From assembly GCA_030426105.1 (NCBI GenBank), contig JAUHZI010000001.1:89801-153800 (forward strand): a stretch of 64,000 nucleotides of DNA. The letters run 5' to 3'. Under the pieces are notes generated by a model. That model saw only the letters and a program-made list of their open reading frames with translations. It was not told the DNA's origin and did not search any database. Origin of the DNA: Bacteroidia bacterium. GTDB lineage: Bacteria > Bacteroidota > Bacteroidia > Flavobacteriales_D > Parvicellaceae. How positions within the stretch are numbered: the first letter of the stretch is position 1; each line of letters starts with the position of its first letter. Both the position numbers and the translations under genes were made by a program. This document shows positions 11,301-20,296 of the stretch, piece by piece.

Positions 11301-12836
11301 ATAGGTATATGGTCCTGTACCATTGGTTACATTTGCTGTAAAACCACCCGTATTGTCTCCATAACAATCAACATCAGTTGTATTACTTGCGTTTGCATAA
11401 TATTCATTTGGAACTAAACGAAATGGTGTTCCTGGAATACTATCAAATCCTGGCAACTCCCATGAATCATTAAACCATTCAAAACCATTCAGCGTTCCTA
11501 ATGGGATTGTATTTTCATATAAAGGACCAATAGACCAACTCCAATCATCAACTGACGAAGTAGAATCATCGGCATTTTCTCCATTTCCAAATCCATCTAC
11601 TTTGATTGAAAATGATAGCGCTTTCATGGTAAATCCAAACTGAAGTTCGTCATAGGTATGATTGCTTATGGTGTTCGTTATATCATGGAAAGGGGTTAAA
11701 TCCATATATTCATAATTACAAGGGTAAGTAAAATTGATATTGTTCCCCACCTTAACCCTTATCGAATCACTTTGACTTGGCCCTTCTACTATTGAGTTTC
11801 CAGCAGAAGGATCTGTTACAGTATATTGCACAGGCACGGGAAATTTTATCGAGGTATAAATTTCTGGACAAAAAACAAAATCTTGTTTATTAACCACATC
11901 CATTCCAAACGCCGCACTCAACAGGGTGTATTCATAGCAGACATTATATTCTCTTCTAATTGTGTCTCCGTTACTGTCTATTTCGTTTTCAAAAAAACAA
12001 GTTTCTCCACGCGATAAGTTTCTAAGGACATTACTAATCCCAGGAATCTGCATTGCTCCTAATAACTTAAAAATTTCCAACTGTACTCTGGCATAATCAT
12101 CTTCTCCATTTGCTTCTAAACATTTATCAGCTCTCAGAGTTGATGTAGTTTGTACATTAGGAATATCAAACGTACCTTTTATTCCAAACCCAGCATCTAT
12201 CTCAGCAGGCAAAACAGGAGCATAACATGTTAGTGTAGGTGATAAACAAGCATACTCTACTTGACTTTGAGAAATATCAAATATAGTTAGTGTTGTAGAA
12301 AGGTTTCCTGTATCAAAAGCACCTACTTGAGTACATGAAACAAAGCATAATAAAGGCGTTAAATAAAAACGCAAACCAAAATCCAACTCTAAACCTACAT
12401 TTCCAGTTTGGGGGAATGTTGTAAGCAGTTGAGCTGAAGGATCAACAGTATAATCTGTTTGAATAGTTATCGTCTCTCCTCTTTCAAAGTTATTATTACT
12501 TGGATAGGTTAGTAAGATATTAACAGGGTAATTCACATCAATATTCCCATCATTCCAATTTCTAGAGTAAAATGTTGCTCCAAAATACCCACTGGTACCT
12601 CCTGAAACTTGATAACCATATGTACCTACGATAGTACTAACCGTTTGGTCTTGGTTAAACGTATTATTCCAAGGCACATTGAACAATGGTAATTCAAAGT
12701 TTAGGTTAAAATTACTATTTGGCCCAAACATCCCTTGATTTGTAGAAGAGAAATTAGCAGGCTGACTAATAGTAGTAGTTTGACCATAAGTCAATACAGT
12801 CCCAATAAAAATCAAAAAAAATATTAAATACCTCAT
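8322..12836 (-). CDS. Giant SprB-repeat adhesin with unique N-terminal domain
   Basis: The 1504-aa product starts with a signal peptide (FFLIFIGTVLTYGQ). A unique region of about 480 residues follows, with Cys-containing beta-rich sequence (CFVSCTQ, CLSPTLTCYAP). Then come about 12 SprB-type repeats (for example SCNGNNDGQISLAVFGGTAPY) and a CHU_C/T9SS type B tail (PPNAFTPDGDGYND, FNKWGTLIFES). It resembles the downstream adhesin in repeats and tail but carries an extra N-terminal head that may hold the binding function; that is inference. Translation is coupled to the next gene by a TAATG overlap. A small secreted-protein gene precedes it by 9 bp. Confidence 0.95.
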   Translation of the reverse strand: MRYLIFFLIFIGTVLTYGQTTTISQPANFSSTNQGMFGPNSNFNLNFELPLFNVPWNNTFNQDQTVSTIVGTYGYQVSGGTSGYFGATFYSRNWNDGNIDVNYPVNILLTYPSNNNFERGETITIQTDYTVDPSAQLLTTFPQTGNVGLELDFGLRFYLTPLLCFVSCTQVGAFDTGNLSTTLTIFDISQSQVEYACLSPTLTCYAPVLPAEIDAGFGIKGTFDIPNVQTTSTLRADKCLEANGEDDYARVQLEIFKLLGAMQIPGISNVLRNLSRGETCFFENEIDSNGDTIRREYNVCYEYTLLSAAFGMDVVNKQDFVFCPEIYTSIKFPVPVQYTVTDPSAGNSIVEGPSQSDSIRVKVGNNINFTYPCNYEYMDLTPFHDITNTISNHTYDELQFGFTMKALSFSIKVDGFGNGENADDSTSSVDDWSWSIGPLYENTIPLGTLNGFEWFNDSWELPGFDSIPGTPFRLVPNEYYANASNTTDVDCYGDNTGGFTANVTNGTGPYTYNWSDGSSNTTSSTSQTNTTMASGNHHVVIEDANGCMSYASYNVTEPTEALQIGANTITGVSCNGNNDGQISLAVFGGTAPYSYSWSSGSGNSSINNIGGGAQSVTVTDANGCSLNQSFTVPEPNALEATFEIKDVNCYGGADGEVEVIPSGGTAPYSYSWSNGSTTKITRGWSAGSHTITITDIKGCTNTISFTVNQPSSAITTTASVNHVSCYDGTDGALSASSNGGTPPYAYQWADASYNSHSSYSSTANNVYASDWTAIVTDANGCIERTTFAVTQPSAPLNVGITPSHVSCKNGNDGRIDLVVSGGTPSYSFNWGNGQSGQNATNLIAGEYNLVVTDANGCAFDSTITITEPTNRLEARIKQKNVTCFGDDNGEAEIIHTGGNPPYNYSWTTGENTSIVYLLDGGNYTGTITDGNGCVITMPFTIVEAQAPIAITGTITNVDCKGNGNGEINAVVSGGIQPYKYEWHDSYYAHLYNNAPTISSLEPDTYTLVATDTNGCSTELPFQVTEPALPLSLDDTVKHVSCRYGSDAFVDLTPFGGTAPYSFNWNNGANTEDIQNLAAGQYTVVITDANGCQLTRSYSISQPGSELRIIDFEQLNVKCKNGSDGYAKVVVYGGTPEYSYLWSNGVTTDTNYHLVAGVYQVSITDSNQCTIDTTITITEPDYLLITSVVDSVRCHSFSDGKITATVTGGTLPYRIAFGDSTYSMMNTGNSLIADSLIAGEYYISVLDSNRCQYTQAVEVYEPDTLIWEIGAYPVSCYNGNDGRGNLTISGGITPYQVEWSNGSTNEDLTNVTAGEYSVIITDRNNCVVEGETVITQPDSITLSSRIQGTTCIDNYDGSIDIFIDGGVGDYSYLWSNDAITQDIYNLPGGEYYLQLMDQNGCVRVDTFFVNTSRIDCIDPPNAFTPDGDGYNDTWVLENIQNYEGATIQIFNKWGTLIFESDHNYEPWDGTYEGNPLPSATYYYVIDLHRETAPYTGPLTIVKKNK

Positions 12837-12845
12837 ATCAAAAGC

Positions 12846-13328
12846 TTAGTATTTAATTGATAAAATCGACTCTAATAATACGGGGTAATATTTTTCTTTT
12901 TCTGCTTGTTTGTAATTTGCCATTGCATATAAAGCCTCCTCTCCATCTCCTACGATATACAATATTCTTTCTACTGGCTGATTGTTGATTTGAAACAACA
13001 ACACAAAGAAGTGACCATCCTTCATTTTTTTCTCTTCTATCAGCTTCACTTTGCTTCGTTCATAATTCCTTCCTAACAAATCTTCAACCATCATATTATA
13101 AGAAACTGCCGTATCTCTTACAACACTTATTGAAGACTGTGTAATTTCATTTAAAAAAGATGTATATTCTTCTAGAAATACATAACCCTTAGGAGGTGTG
13201 ATTGTAGCATCTACATATTTCAAAAACACAGGTGTTCCATCTGTTATCGTTTTTTTACTATCTAGCTTTAATTGTGAATAAGAAATAGTTACAAAAAAAA
13301 TAGACAAGATGAATAGTATATTCTTCAT
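12846..13328 (-). CDS. Small secreted protein heading the adhesin operon
   Basis: The 160-aa product has a signal peptide (NILFILSIFFVTISYSQ) and a compact mixed alpha/beta body with motifs such as PKGYVFLEEY and ERILYIVGDGEEALYAMANY. I do not recognise the family. It lies 9 bp upstream of the giant SprB-like adhesin on the same strand. It is therefore probably the first gene of a four-gene operon (this gene, two adhesins, PorP/SprF), and an accessory role in adhesin export or attachment is a guess from context only. Confidence 0.75.
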   Translation of the reverse strand: MKNILFILSIFFVTISYSQLKLDSKKTITDGTPVFLKYVDATITPPKGYVFLEEYTSFLNEITQSSISVVRDTAVSYNMMVEDLLGRNYERSKVKLIEEKKMKDGHFFVLLFQINNQPVERILYIVGDGEEALYAMANYKQAEKEKYYPVLLESILSIKY

Positions 13329-13476
13329 AAGGCAGAGATGTTTTTAATAAACTTTAACAAGGTCAATCTACAATAAATATGTAAATTTAACTTTAATTTT
13401 TTAGGAAATCAATTATTTTTTTCTACTAAAACATAGAAAAGTACTACAACAACACTTTATAACACAACCAAAACAA

Positions 13477-14046
13477 ATGAAAATGAGATGGAGTTTTTTT
13501 ATAGTTACAATCCTGTTATTTAACGCATGTCATTTTTTTGAAGAGGAGCCCAAGGTTCTACTTTCCAAAATAGATGGAGAGGACTACACCAACTTAATAG
13601 AAGGGGAAATGAATGCAAAAAAAGCATATATTTTTATTATGGATAAAAAAAAAGACAGTGTCGATTACAATATTAGATTAGACATTGTCGACAGCTTAGA
13701 AACCTCAGATTCTATTTGGAGGAAGAAACACTTGAAGTCACTAAACATTATACTGGATGAAATATACGATGGAAATGACAAATCTTTTATTGAAAACAAG
13801 ATCTTTTCTTTCTTTATTCATTACCCTCAAGAATTTATTCAACACCTCAACAATGAAGGCTTTGACAACATAGAAACTTGGATGCTAATTTTAAACCAAG
13901 GAGTACGCTCCGCTACGACACCTGAAGATATTACTTTAAATAGTGTAGCTAATGCAGCAATTTCAAACTGCAAAAACTGTAACGAGGAGCAACAACGTTT
14001 AATTGTTGACTTCATTCATAAACTGGAATATTCCCAACAACCTTAA
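13477..14046 (+). CDS. Hypothetical lipoprotein
   Basis: The 189-aa product has a lipobox (LLFNAC, Cys about residue 18). A largely alpha-helical, charged body follows, ending with a CKNC pair near residues 165-168 (ISNCKNCNEEQQ). No family is recognised. It lies 45 bp before the plus-strand CHU_C protein and may share its transcript. The two closely spaced Cys could bind metal or form a disulfide. Confidence 0.7.
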   Translation: MKMRWSFFIVTILLFNACHFFEEEPKVLLSKIDGEDYTNLIEGEMNAKKAYIFIMDKKKDSVDYNIRLDIVDSLETSDSIWRKKHLKSLNIILDEIYDGNDKSFIENKIFSFFIHYPQEFIQHLNNEGFDNIETWMLILNQGVRSATTPEDITLNSVANAAISNCKNCNEEQQRLIVDFIHKLEYSQQP

Positions 14047-14091
14047 ACTTTTAAGCAACTATTTCCGTATATTAGTGTTATTAAACAGAGG

Positions 14092-16761
14092 ATGTTAAAA
14101 TTAGATAAAATATTATTATTTATTGGGTTAATAACCCCTTTACTCTCTTTTGCTACACATAACAGAGGTGGTGAAATTACCTATGAACATGTTTCTGGAC
14201 TAACTTATCGATTTACCATAACCACGTGTACAGACATTAGCGCCGCTGCTCAAGCAGATAGATCAGAATTATACATAGACTTTGGAGATGGAGAAGGAGA
14301 CACTATTCCTCGTGTAGTCCCAGTGACTCAAATTCAAGGCTTCCCTGACCATCAAAAAAACATATACATTGGCACACACACTTATGTCACTTCGGGGACA
14401 TACTACATCAAGGTAGAAGACCCTAACCGAAACGCTAATATCCTAAACATATACCCTAATGGTGGAGGAACCTCTGACAATGTCGTTTTTGCTCTACAAT
14501 CTAAACTTGTAATTAATCCATTTTTAGGAAACGGAGGAGCTAACAACTCTTTAATTTTTGATGATTGTCCATGTCCAGCTATAGCTTGTGTTGGAAAAAC
14601 TTATTGCTACAATCCCCAAGCTGTTGACCCTGATGGCGACAGTTTATCTTATGAGCTTGTTGCTCCTTTAGGACTTAATGCTGAAGCTTTACCCATACCC
14701 ACTGTTTACCTCTACCCCAATCAGGTAAACTCTGGTGGAGGGACGATGACAGTGGACCCTAATACTGGAACCATGTGTTGGGACAGTCCTCACATGGTTG
14801 GTGAATTTAACTTCACCATAAAAATAACTGAATGGAGAAATGGTTATGAGGTTGGTTATGTTATTCGAGATGTTCAACTAACGGTTCAAAACAACTGTAA
14901 CAATGACCCTCCAGTGATTGATCCTATTCCTGATGTTTGTGTAATTGCTGGAGAAACCATCCAATTCTCTGTCAATGCAAGCGACATTAATTCTGGGGAT
15001 ATTATTGACCTAACTGCTTCAGGGCAACCTTTTTCTGTAAATTCTAGCCCTGCTACATTCAACATTAATGGAAACAACCCTGTTACAGGAAACTTTTCGT
15101 GGTCAACGGATTGTTCACATATAAAAAATGGTTCTTATCAAGTATTATTTGCAGCACAAGATGACGGTAACCCTCTTTTTTCTGACTACAAACAAACTAA
15201 CATTAGAGTTATTCCTCCAAAAGTTACTGGTGTTTCAGCTACTCCTTTTGGTAACGGTGTCAATGTCAGCTGGACACCAACTTCATGCAACAATGCTGAA
15301 GGCTATAGAATATATAGAACAACAAACCCTAACTTTACGCTTCCTGACTGTTGTAACAACCCCGACCCAACCAACCATGACTTTATTCAGGCTGGTGAGG
15401 TATTTGGTCTAAACAACACTACTTTTTTTGATAACACCAGCTTAACATTAGGCATTGATTACTGCTATGTTATTACTGCGTTTTATATCTCTGGCCAGGT
15501 TGAAAGTTGCCCTTCTGATTCTAGCTGTGCTAGATTAAAAAAAGAAGTTCCTATTATGACACACGTTACAGTAAATAACACTGACAACAACACTGGAATA
15601 GATTCTATTATGTGGTCTAAACCATCTGAGCTGGACACAAATGCATATCCAGGACCATACCACTACAAAATATACCATGGGCTGAGCATCAACAACATCA
15701 ACAATTTCATTGGACAAACTAACAACTCTAATCTACTATATACCACAGACACCATATTTGTTCACAACAATATCAACACAGTTAACTCTCCCAATTATTA
15801 TCGTGTTGAACTATTCTATACCCATAATGGAAACGACAGTTTAGTTGGCTCCTCAAATAACGCTGGATCAGTTTTCTTAACAACTACTCCAAATGACAAC
15901 CAAATTACCTTGAACTGGTTTGAAAATGTACCATGGATAGACACTGCATATATCGTATACAGAAGCAACAGCTTAGGTGGAATTTATACGCAAATCGGTC
16001 AAACAAATAGTCAAACATACACTGACACTAACTTGACAAATGGACAAACATATTGTTACTATGTAAAAAGCATAGGTTACTACTCTTCTCCCGACATCAT
16101 TAGCCCTATTGAAAACCTATCTCAAGAAGTTTGTGACGCTCCAATAGACAAGACTCCTCCTTGCCCTCCAACACTCGATATAGAGGGAGATTGTGTTATA
16201 GGCATGAATAAACTAACGTGGAACAACCCCAACAATGAATGTGCCGATGATGTCACAAGATACAATATCTACTACACACCTGTTGAAGGTGATACCATGG
16301 AACTAATTGCATCCATTAATTCTGCAGATGACACTGTATTCTTCCACAATAATAATGGCTCTGTTGCGGGCTGTTACTATATCACTTCATTAGATTCTAT
16401 TCAATACAACAACGAAAGTGATTCAAGCAATGTTGTTTGTTTTGACAATTGCCCTAATTACTGGCTACCTAATGTTTTCACACCTAATAATGACGGAAAG
16501 AATGAACACTTTGCCCCTCTTGAACCTTATAGATACATAGAAAGCATTGATTTAAAAATATTCAACAGATGGGGGCAAGAAGTTTTTACAACATCTGACC
16601 CAGCAATTAACTGGGATGGCATCCATAAAGACTCTGGAGAACCTGTATCTAGTGGCGTCTATTATTATATCTGTACTGTAAACACGATTCGACTTAGTGG
16701 AATTGAACCAGTAGAGCTGAAGGGGTACTTCCATTTATTCAAAGACAATAAAGGAGAATGA
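14092..16761 (+). CDS. T9SS type B secreted protein with PKD/FN3-like domains
   Basis: The 889-aa product has a signal peptide ending near SFATHNRGGEITYEH, an N-terminus common in large Bacteroidetes CHU_C proteins. The N-terminal third contains PKD-like beta-sandwich segments (YIDFGDGEGD, GTYYIKVEDPNRN). Several fibronectin III-like modules follow (GVNVSWTPTSCNNAEGYRIYR, ITLNWFENVPWIDTAYIVYR). The final ~85 residues are a CHU_C/TIGR04131 tail: WLPNVFTPNNDGKNE, KIFNRWGQEVF, NWDG, GVYYYICTV. It should be exported by T9SS to the cell surface. It points away from the PorP/SprF operon but is close enough to belong to the same surface cluster. Confidence 0.93.
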   Translation: MLKLDKILLFIGLITPLLSFATHNRGGEITYEHVSGLTYRFTITTCTDISAAAQADRSELYIDFGDGEGDTIPRVVPVTQIQGFPDHQKNIYIGTHTYVTSGTYYIKVEDPNRNANILNIYPNGGGTSDNVVFALQSKLVINPFLGNGGANNSLIFDDCPCPAIACVGKTYCYNPQAVDPDGDSLSYELVAPLGLNAEALPIPTVYLYPNQVNSGGGTMTVDPNTGTMCWDSPHMVGEFNFTIKITEWRNGYEVGYVIRDVQLTVQNNCNNDPPVIDPIPDVCVIAGETIQFSVNASDINSGDIIDLTASGQPFSVNSSPATFNINGNNPVTGNFSWSTDCSHIKNGSYQVLFAAQDDGNPLFSDYKQTNIRVIPPKVTGVSATPFGNGVNVSWTPTSCNNAEGYRIYRTTNPNFTLPDCCNNPDPTNHDFIQAGEVFGLNNTTFFDNTSLTLGIDYCYVITAFYISGQVESCPSDSSCARLKKEVPIMTHVTVNNTDNNTGIDSIMWSKPSELDTNAYPGPYHYKIYHGLSINNINNFIGQTNNSNLLYTTDTIFVHNNINTVNSPNYYRVELFYTHNGNDSLVGSSNNAGSVFLTTTPNDNQITLNWFENVPWIDTAYIVYRSNSLGGIYTQIGQTNSQTYTDTNLTNGQTYCYYVKSIGYYSSPDIISPIENLSQEVCDAPIDKTPPCPPTLDIEGDCVIGMNKLTWNNPNNECADDVTRYNIYYTPVEGDTMELIASINSADDTVFFHNNNGSVAGCYYITSLDSIQYNNESDSSNVVCFDNCPNYWLPNVFTPNNDGKNEHFAPLEPYRYIESIDLKIFNRWGQEVFTTSDPAINWDGIHKDSGEPVSSGVYYYICTVNTIRLSGIEPVELKGYFHLFKDNKGE

Positions 16762-16891
16762 TTTCAACTAGCTAGCATCACAACGAACGCAGTAAGTTTC
16801 TCTCTCCTCATGCTGACAGCTTCTTTTATTATAAATTAAGAAAGTGACAGTCTAAGTTCATTCAGACAACCTTTTGGCCATAAACACCACT

Positions 16892-18724
16892 TTAAAACTT
16901 AACACCTATAATCAAGATATCATCAACTTGCTCGTGAACCCCTCTCCAATCTTCTATTGTTGCGTTTAAGATACTTTTTTGCTCTATAGGTGACTTATCT
17001 TTAATTTCAAGCAAGAGGCTTCTAAAGCGTTTGTACATAAACTTTTTACCTCGTTCACCTCCAAATTGATCAGCATATCCATCTGAAAATAGATAAATAA
17101 CATCTCCTTTTTCTATTTGCACCTCATGGTTTGTATAATTTTTAGAGTTAGGTGCAAAACTTGCGATTGCAAATTTATCAGGTTTTATTTGAACTACTTC
17201 ATTGTTCCTAATTAAATACAATGGGTTATTTGCTCCTGAATACTCCAGTTTATTAGTCTTTTTATCAAAACTACAAATTGCTGCATCCATTCCATCCCGA
17301 ACTTCATTTCCTTCTGTAGACTTATTCAGGGCTTCCGAAGAAAGGCGATTCAATTCATCTAAAATGACAGATGGTTTTTCCACTCCATTCTCCCCAACTA
17401 TTCTTGTCAACGCATTTGCTCCAATCAAACTCATAAAAGCACCAGGAACACCATGCCCAGTACAATCCACAGCAGAAAAAAGAACTTTATCTTTCGCATC
17501 TTGAACCCAGTAAAAATCTCCACTAACAATATCTTTAGGTTTGAACAACACAAAAGACTCTGGCAATAAAGACTTGATATACTCATGTTGCGGTAAGATA
17601 GAATCTTGCAAACGTTTTGCATAACGAATACTAGCTGTAATATCTTTATACAAAACCTCTAAACGCTCACTTTGATGCTCTATTTCTTCTTTTTGCCGAA
17701 CGACCTCTTGAGTTCTCTCAACTACTTTTTGCTCAAGAACTCTCTCACTCTCAGCTAATTCATCCTTCATGACCAACAAAGCATGCCCCAAAGTATCTTG
17801 CTCACTTAAGGGGTTATAAGGATAATCAAAATTACTTTTCCCCACTTCATTAGCAAATGTTGTTGTACGCTCCAAGCCATCTACAAGATTATTCATAGCT
17901 ACAGCCATCTCTCCTATCTCATCATTCCCAGGATTAATATGCTCATCAGGAATAATACCTTTCCCTAATGCAATCAAGAACGTTTTCAACTCTTGAACAG
18001 GCTTTGTTATACTTATTGTAGTAAAAGTCGCAATAATAATAGTACCTATAACCAATATTGCTCCAGCAATTAAAATCCCCCAGAACAAGAGGTTAAACTC
18101 TTCATTAGTATCTGAAAATGACTGCGAACTTTCTTCTTTTTGTTGAGCTAAATCTTTATTTTTAATCAGCAACAACCTTTCAACTCTCTTTATCGTTTCC
18201 TGAAACATTGGTTCTACATCAAGCTCATAGCTTGTGCTTGCTCCCAATGCAAAAAGCTCTACCTCATAGGCTTCAAAACCTGTTAACACATCACCTATTG
18301 TCTCATAATATAGTGTTGTTGCAGACTTCACATCATTAATCACAGTATCTAACAACCCTCTATTTTCTTCATTTTGAGCACTAGACCATAATTTTTGAAG
18401 TTCATCAAGCTTTAATAAATTATCAGGAATTTTATGTTTAAGAATCTCATCAAGATTAGTTCTCTCGATTGCATCAGGTTTAGTTTGCTGATAGGTAATA
18501 TGCTGTATATACTTAAGACTATTATTCAGGCCAAACTTTAGGTCCAATAGTTCATCAACTGTAGGCTGCCCTACCTCAGTATACTCTTTATTATTGCTTA
18601 TACTTTCCTTTAATGTTGTTTCTGCTCCTTTCAAAACGGAAAGCGTCGCACCAAAAATTGTCAATAGTAAAACTCCTATTAATGTAAATCCTAACCCTAT
18701 TTTTTTACTAATTGTAAACCTCAT
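16892..18724 (-). CDS. Membrane HAMP sensor with SpoIIE/PP2C phosphatase domain
   Basis: The 610-aa protein has TM1 (about 8-30) and a helical extracytoplasmic sensor to about residue 210. TM2 follows (GILIAGAILVIGTIIIATF), then a HAMP region (ITKPVQELK) and a coiled coil (RVLEQKVVERTQEVVRQ). The C-terminal domain, from about residue 390, is a PP2C/SpoIIE Ser/Thr phosphatase: FKPKDIVSGDFYW, SAVDCTGHGVPGAF and LFSDGYADQFGG carry the metal-binding aspartates. It probably dephosphorylates an anti-sigma-factor-antagonist-type target in a partner-switching pathway. No such target is encoded nearby. It is the last gene of a YfiR-TPR-phosphatase operon, 9 bp after the TPR gene. Confidence 0.93.
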   Translation of the reverse strand: MRFTISKKIGLGFTLIGVLLLTIFGATLSVLKGAETTLKESISNNKEYTEVGQPTVDELLDLKFGLNNSLKYIQHITYQQTKPDAIERTNLDEILKHKIPDNLLKLDELQKLWSSAQNEENRGLLDTVINDVKSATTLYYETIGDVLTGFEAYEVELFALGASTSYELDVEPMFQETIKRVERLLLIKNKDLAQQKEESSQSFSDTNEEFNLLFWGILIAGAILVIGTIIIATFTTISITKPVQELKTFLIALGKGIIPDEHINPGNDEIGEMAVAMNNLVDGLERTTTFANEVGKSNFDYPYNPLSEQDTLGHALLVMKDELAESERVLEQKVVERTQEVVRQKEEIEHQSERLEVLYKDITASIRYAKRLQDSILPQHEYIKSLLPESFVLFKPKDIVSGDFYWVQDAKDKVLFSAVDCTGHGVPGAFMSLIGANALTRIVGENGVEKPSVILDELNRLSSEALNKSTEGNEVRDGMDAAICSFDKKTNKLEYSGANNPLYLIRNNEVVQIKPDKFAIASFAPNSKNYTNHEVQIEKGDVIYLFSDGYADQFGGERGKKFMYKRFRSLLLEIKDKSPIEQKSILNATIEDWRGVHEQVDDILIIGVKF

Positions 18725-18733
18725 GTTAGTGAA

Positions 18734-19663
18734 TTAATCAAATGTATAGACAGAATTATAGTACTCTGGATCTTTTTCCTTTAACATCTCAAGACTGGCT
18801 CTATATTTCTCATCAAAATTTAGAATTTTATAACAACCAGCTAAAGCATATATTACCTTTCCATTATTTGGTTCAGTCTCTAAGGCCTTTTCAAAATAAG
18901 GCAATCCTTTCATTGCTAAATCAGCTTTTCTTGCATCAGACTCCATCAACATCTCCAAATCAGCTTCATAATCTAAAGCATTAATAATATCTACAGCTTG
19001 ATTGAAGTAAATCAACCCAATTGCATTATAAATATCTGCTTGAGTTGAATCTAAAGCTATAGACTTTGAATAATAATACACTGAAGAATCTAGATAAGCT
19101 GCGTATTTATTTTTGTTATTATTATACTTTGTGTCATATCTATTGGCTAAAATATTATACACCAATACATCCTCCTCTCTAAAGTCTTTTTCAGGATCAG
19201 CCAGCTTATAAATAGCTTTATATTCATTATGCTTATTAATAGCCTTACCAAGATACACACCAGAGGTATCATTTAAATAATAGTTCAACTCATTTTTATA
19301 GGTATTAGCTAATGACCTGAAAGAAGATTTTAACTGTTTTACAAGTTCTTTATTAACATCCTTTTCTTGGGCTTTCAATGTAACTTCAAGTATTTTTTCT
19401 CTCAAAGAAATCTCTTTTGACTTCTTATAATAAGCTTTATAATACAACGATAAATTATACCAATTGATCGCATTGTCATTTTCTTCCTTACAATTATTAA
19501 TTGCAGAATCCATCAATGCTATAGCCTTAGGATAATCACCTTTCTCATAGGCTCGAACAGAATAATCTGTATACAAACAATATCTGTTATAGCTTTGCCC
19601 ATAGTAAGACATGCTAACAAAAATTGTAGCGAATAGTAGCGATATGTATATTCTAACTTTCAT
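18734..19663 (-). CDS. Secreted TPR protein of the phosphatase operon
   Basis: The ORF track starts at 19687, but the in-frame ATG at 19663 (MKVRIYISLLF) gives a normal signal peptide ending near YYGQS and removes the overlap with the upstream gene's stop at 19668. The mature protein (about 285 aa) is helical, with TPR pairs visible as YEKGDYPKAIALMDSAI and IYNAIGLIYFNQAVDII, and ends with another repeat (NGKVIYALAGCYKIL). A periplasmic adaptor between the YfiR-like protein and the membrane phosphatase is inferred from gene order only. Confidence 0.85.
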   Translation of the reverse strand: MKVRIYISLLFATIFVSMSYYGQSYNRYCLYTDYSVRAYEKGDYPKAIALMDSAINNCKEENDNAINWYNLSLYYKAYYKKSKEISLREKILEVTLKAQEKDVNKELVKQLKSSFRSLANTYKNELNYYLNDTSGVYLGKAINKHNEYKAIYKLADPEKDFREEDVLVYNILANRYDTKYNNNKNKYAAYLDSSVYYYSKSIALDSTQADIYNAIGLIYFNQAVDIINALDYEADLEMLMESDARKADLAMKGLPYFEKALETEPNNGKVIYALAGCYKILNFDEKYRASLEMLKEKDPEYYNSVYTFD

Positions 19664-19667
19664 TTTC

Positions 19668-20192
19668 TTAAAGCACGTCGACAGCAAGTCGAGTTAAGGT
19701 TTGACTGATAACTAATTCTTTCTTTTTTGCATTAGACTTACTAATCTCAAAGGCTAGCTTATTATCTCTAGACAAAAAATTTATTATTATTCCATTATTG
19801 AGGAGTCCTTTTTCCTCTCCAATTATAAGTGTTTTATCTTTTTTAAGCTTTTTTGCTAATGCTATAGCCGTTTGCTTATTATAAGGTGAAACATAGAGCA
19901 AATGTGGGCTTCCAACTTTATCCACAGATGAATAAAAAACAACTTCTATTTTTTGTCCTCCTACTTGTTTACCAGTATAAGCACCTTTTAATTGTTCATA
20001 AAAACTTTTATCACCAAGAACTCCTATAGTAAAATTACCAACTTTATACTTCTGTGGCCAATCAACATTTTTAGCAAATTGGTAAACATATATACCTTTA
20101 ATTTTATTATTTGCTTTAGTAGCACTAGACTGTCCATACACAGCTACAGAACTGTATACTACTAAAATAAATATGTATAAAATTATTCTCAC
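19668..20192 (-). CDS. YfiR-family (DUF4154) periplasmic protein
   Basis: The 174-aa product has a signal peptide (YIFILVVYSSVAVYGQ) and the YfiR/HmsC hallmark KIKGIYVYQFAKNVDWP. FTIGVLGD, KIEVVFYSS and HLLYVSP strands follow, with the terminal region FLSRDNKLAFEISKSNAKKKELVIS. In Pseudomonas, YfiR is a periplasmic repressor of the diguanylate cyclase YfiN. Here the downstream membrane partner is a SpoIIE-type phosphatase instead. It is the first gene of the three-gene operon, with a well-placed promoter upstream. Confidence 0.88.
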   Translation of the reverse strand: MRIILYIFILVVYSSVAVYGQSSATKANNKIKGIYVYQFAKNVDWPQKYKVGNFTIGVLGDKSFYEQLKGAYTGKQVGGQKIEVVFYSSVDKVGSPHLLYVSPYNKQTAIALAKKLKKDKTLIIGEEKGLLNNGIIINFLSRDNKLAFEISKSNAKKKELVISQTLTRLAVDVL

Positions 20193-20260
20193 TCTTTTAT
20201 AAACTCATGCTATAATGAATATGCAATATAGTATTTTTTATTGACAATGTTTAGCATCAC

Positions 20261-20293
20261 CAAAATTATACCATTCTACTGTTCCCCCAAAAA
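20261..20293 (-). promoter_or_regulatory. Promoter of the YfiR-TPR-phosphatase operon
   Basis: On the minus strand a TTTTTG -33 element is followed after exactly 19 bp by TAATTTTG, matching the Bacteroidetes sigma-ABfr pattern TTTG-N19-21-TAnnTTTG. It lies about 70 bp before the ATG of the YfiR-like gene and just after the stop of the preceding gene. Confidence 0.7.
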
Positions 20294-20296
20294 GCG

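Noticed and set aside
5689-12017. Plus-strand ORFs inside the adhesin genes (5689, 6228, 8978, 11826)
   Set aside because: These are shadows of the repeat-rich minus-strand genes and have low-complexity, protein-unlike sequences.
5209-12836. Periodic short repeats on both strands that could suggest a CRISPR or satellite array
   Set aside because: They are the codons of SprB-type protein repeats (about 75 residues each) in two long intact frames; there are no short identical repeats with unique spacers.
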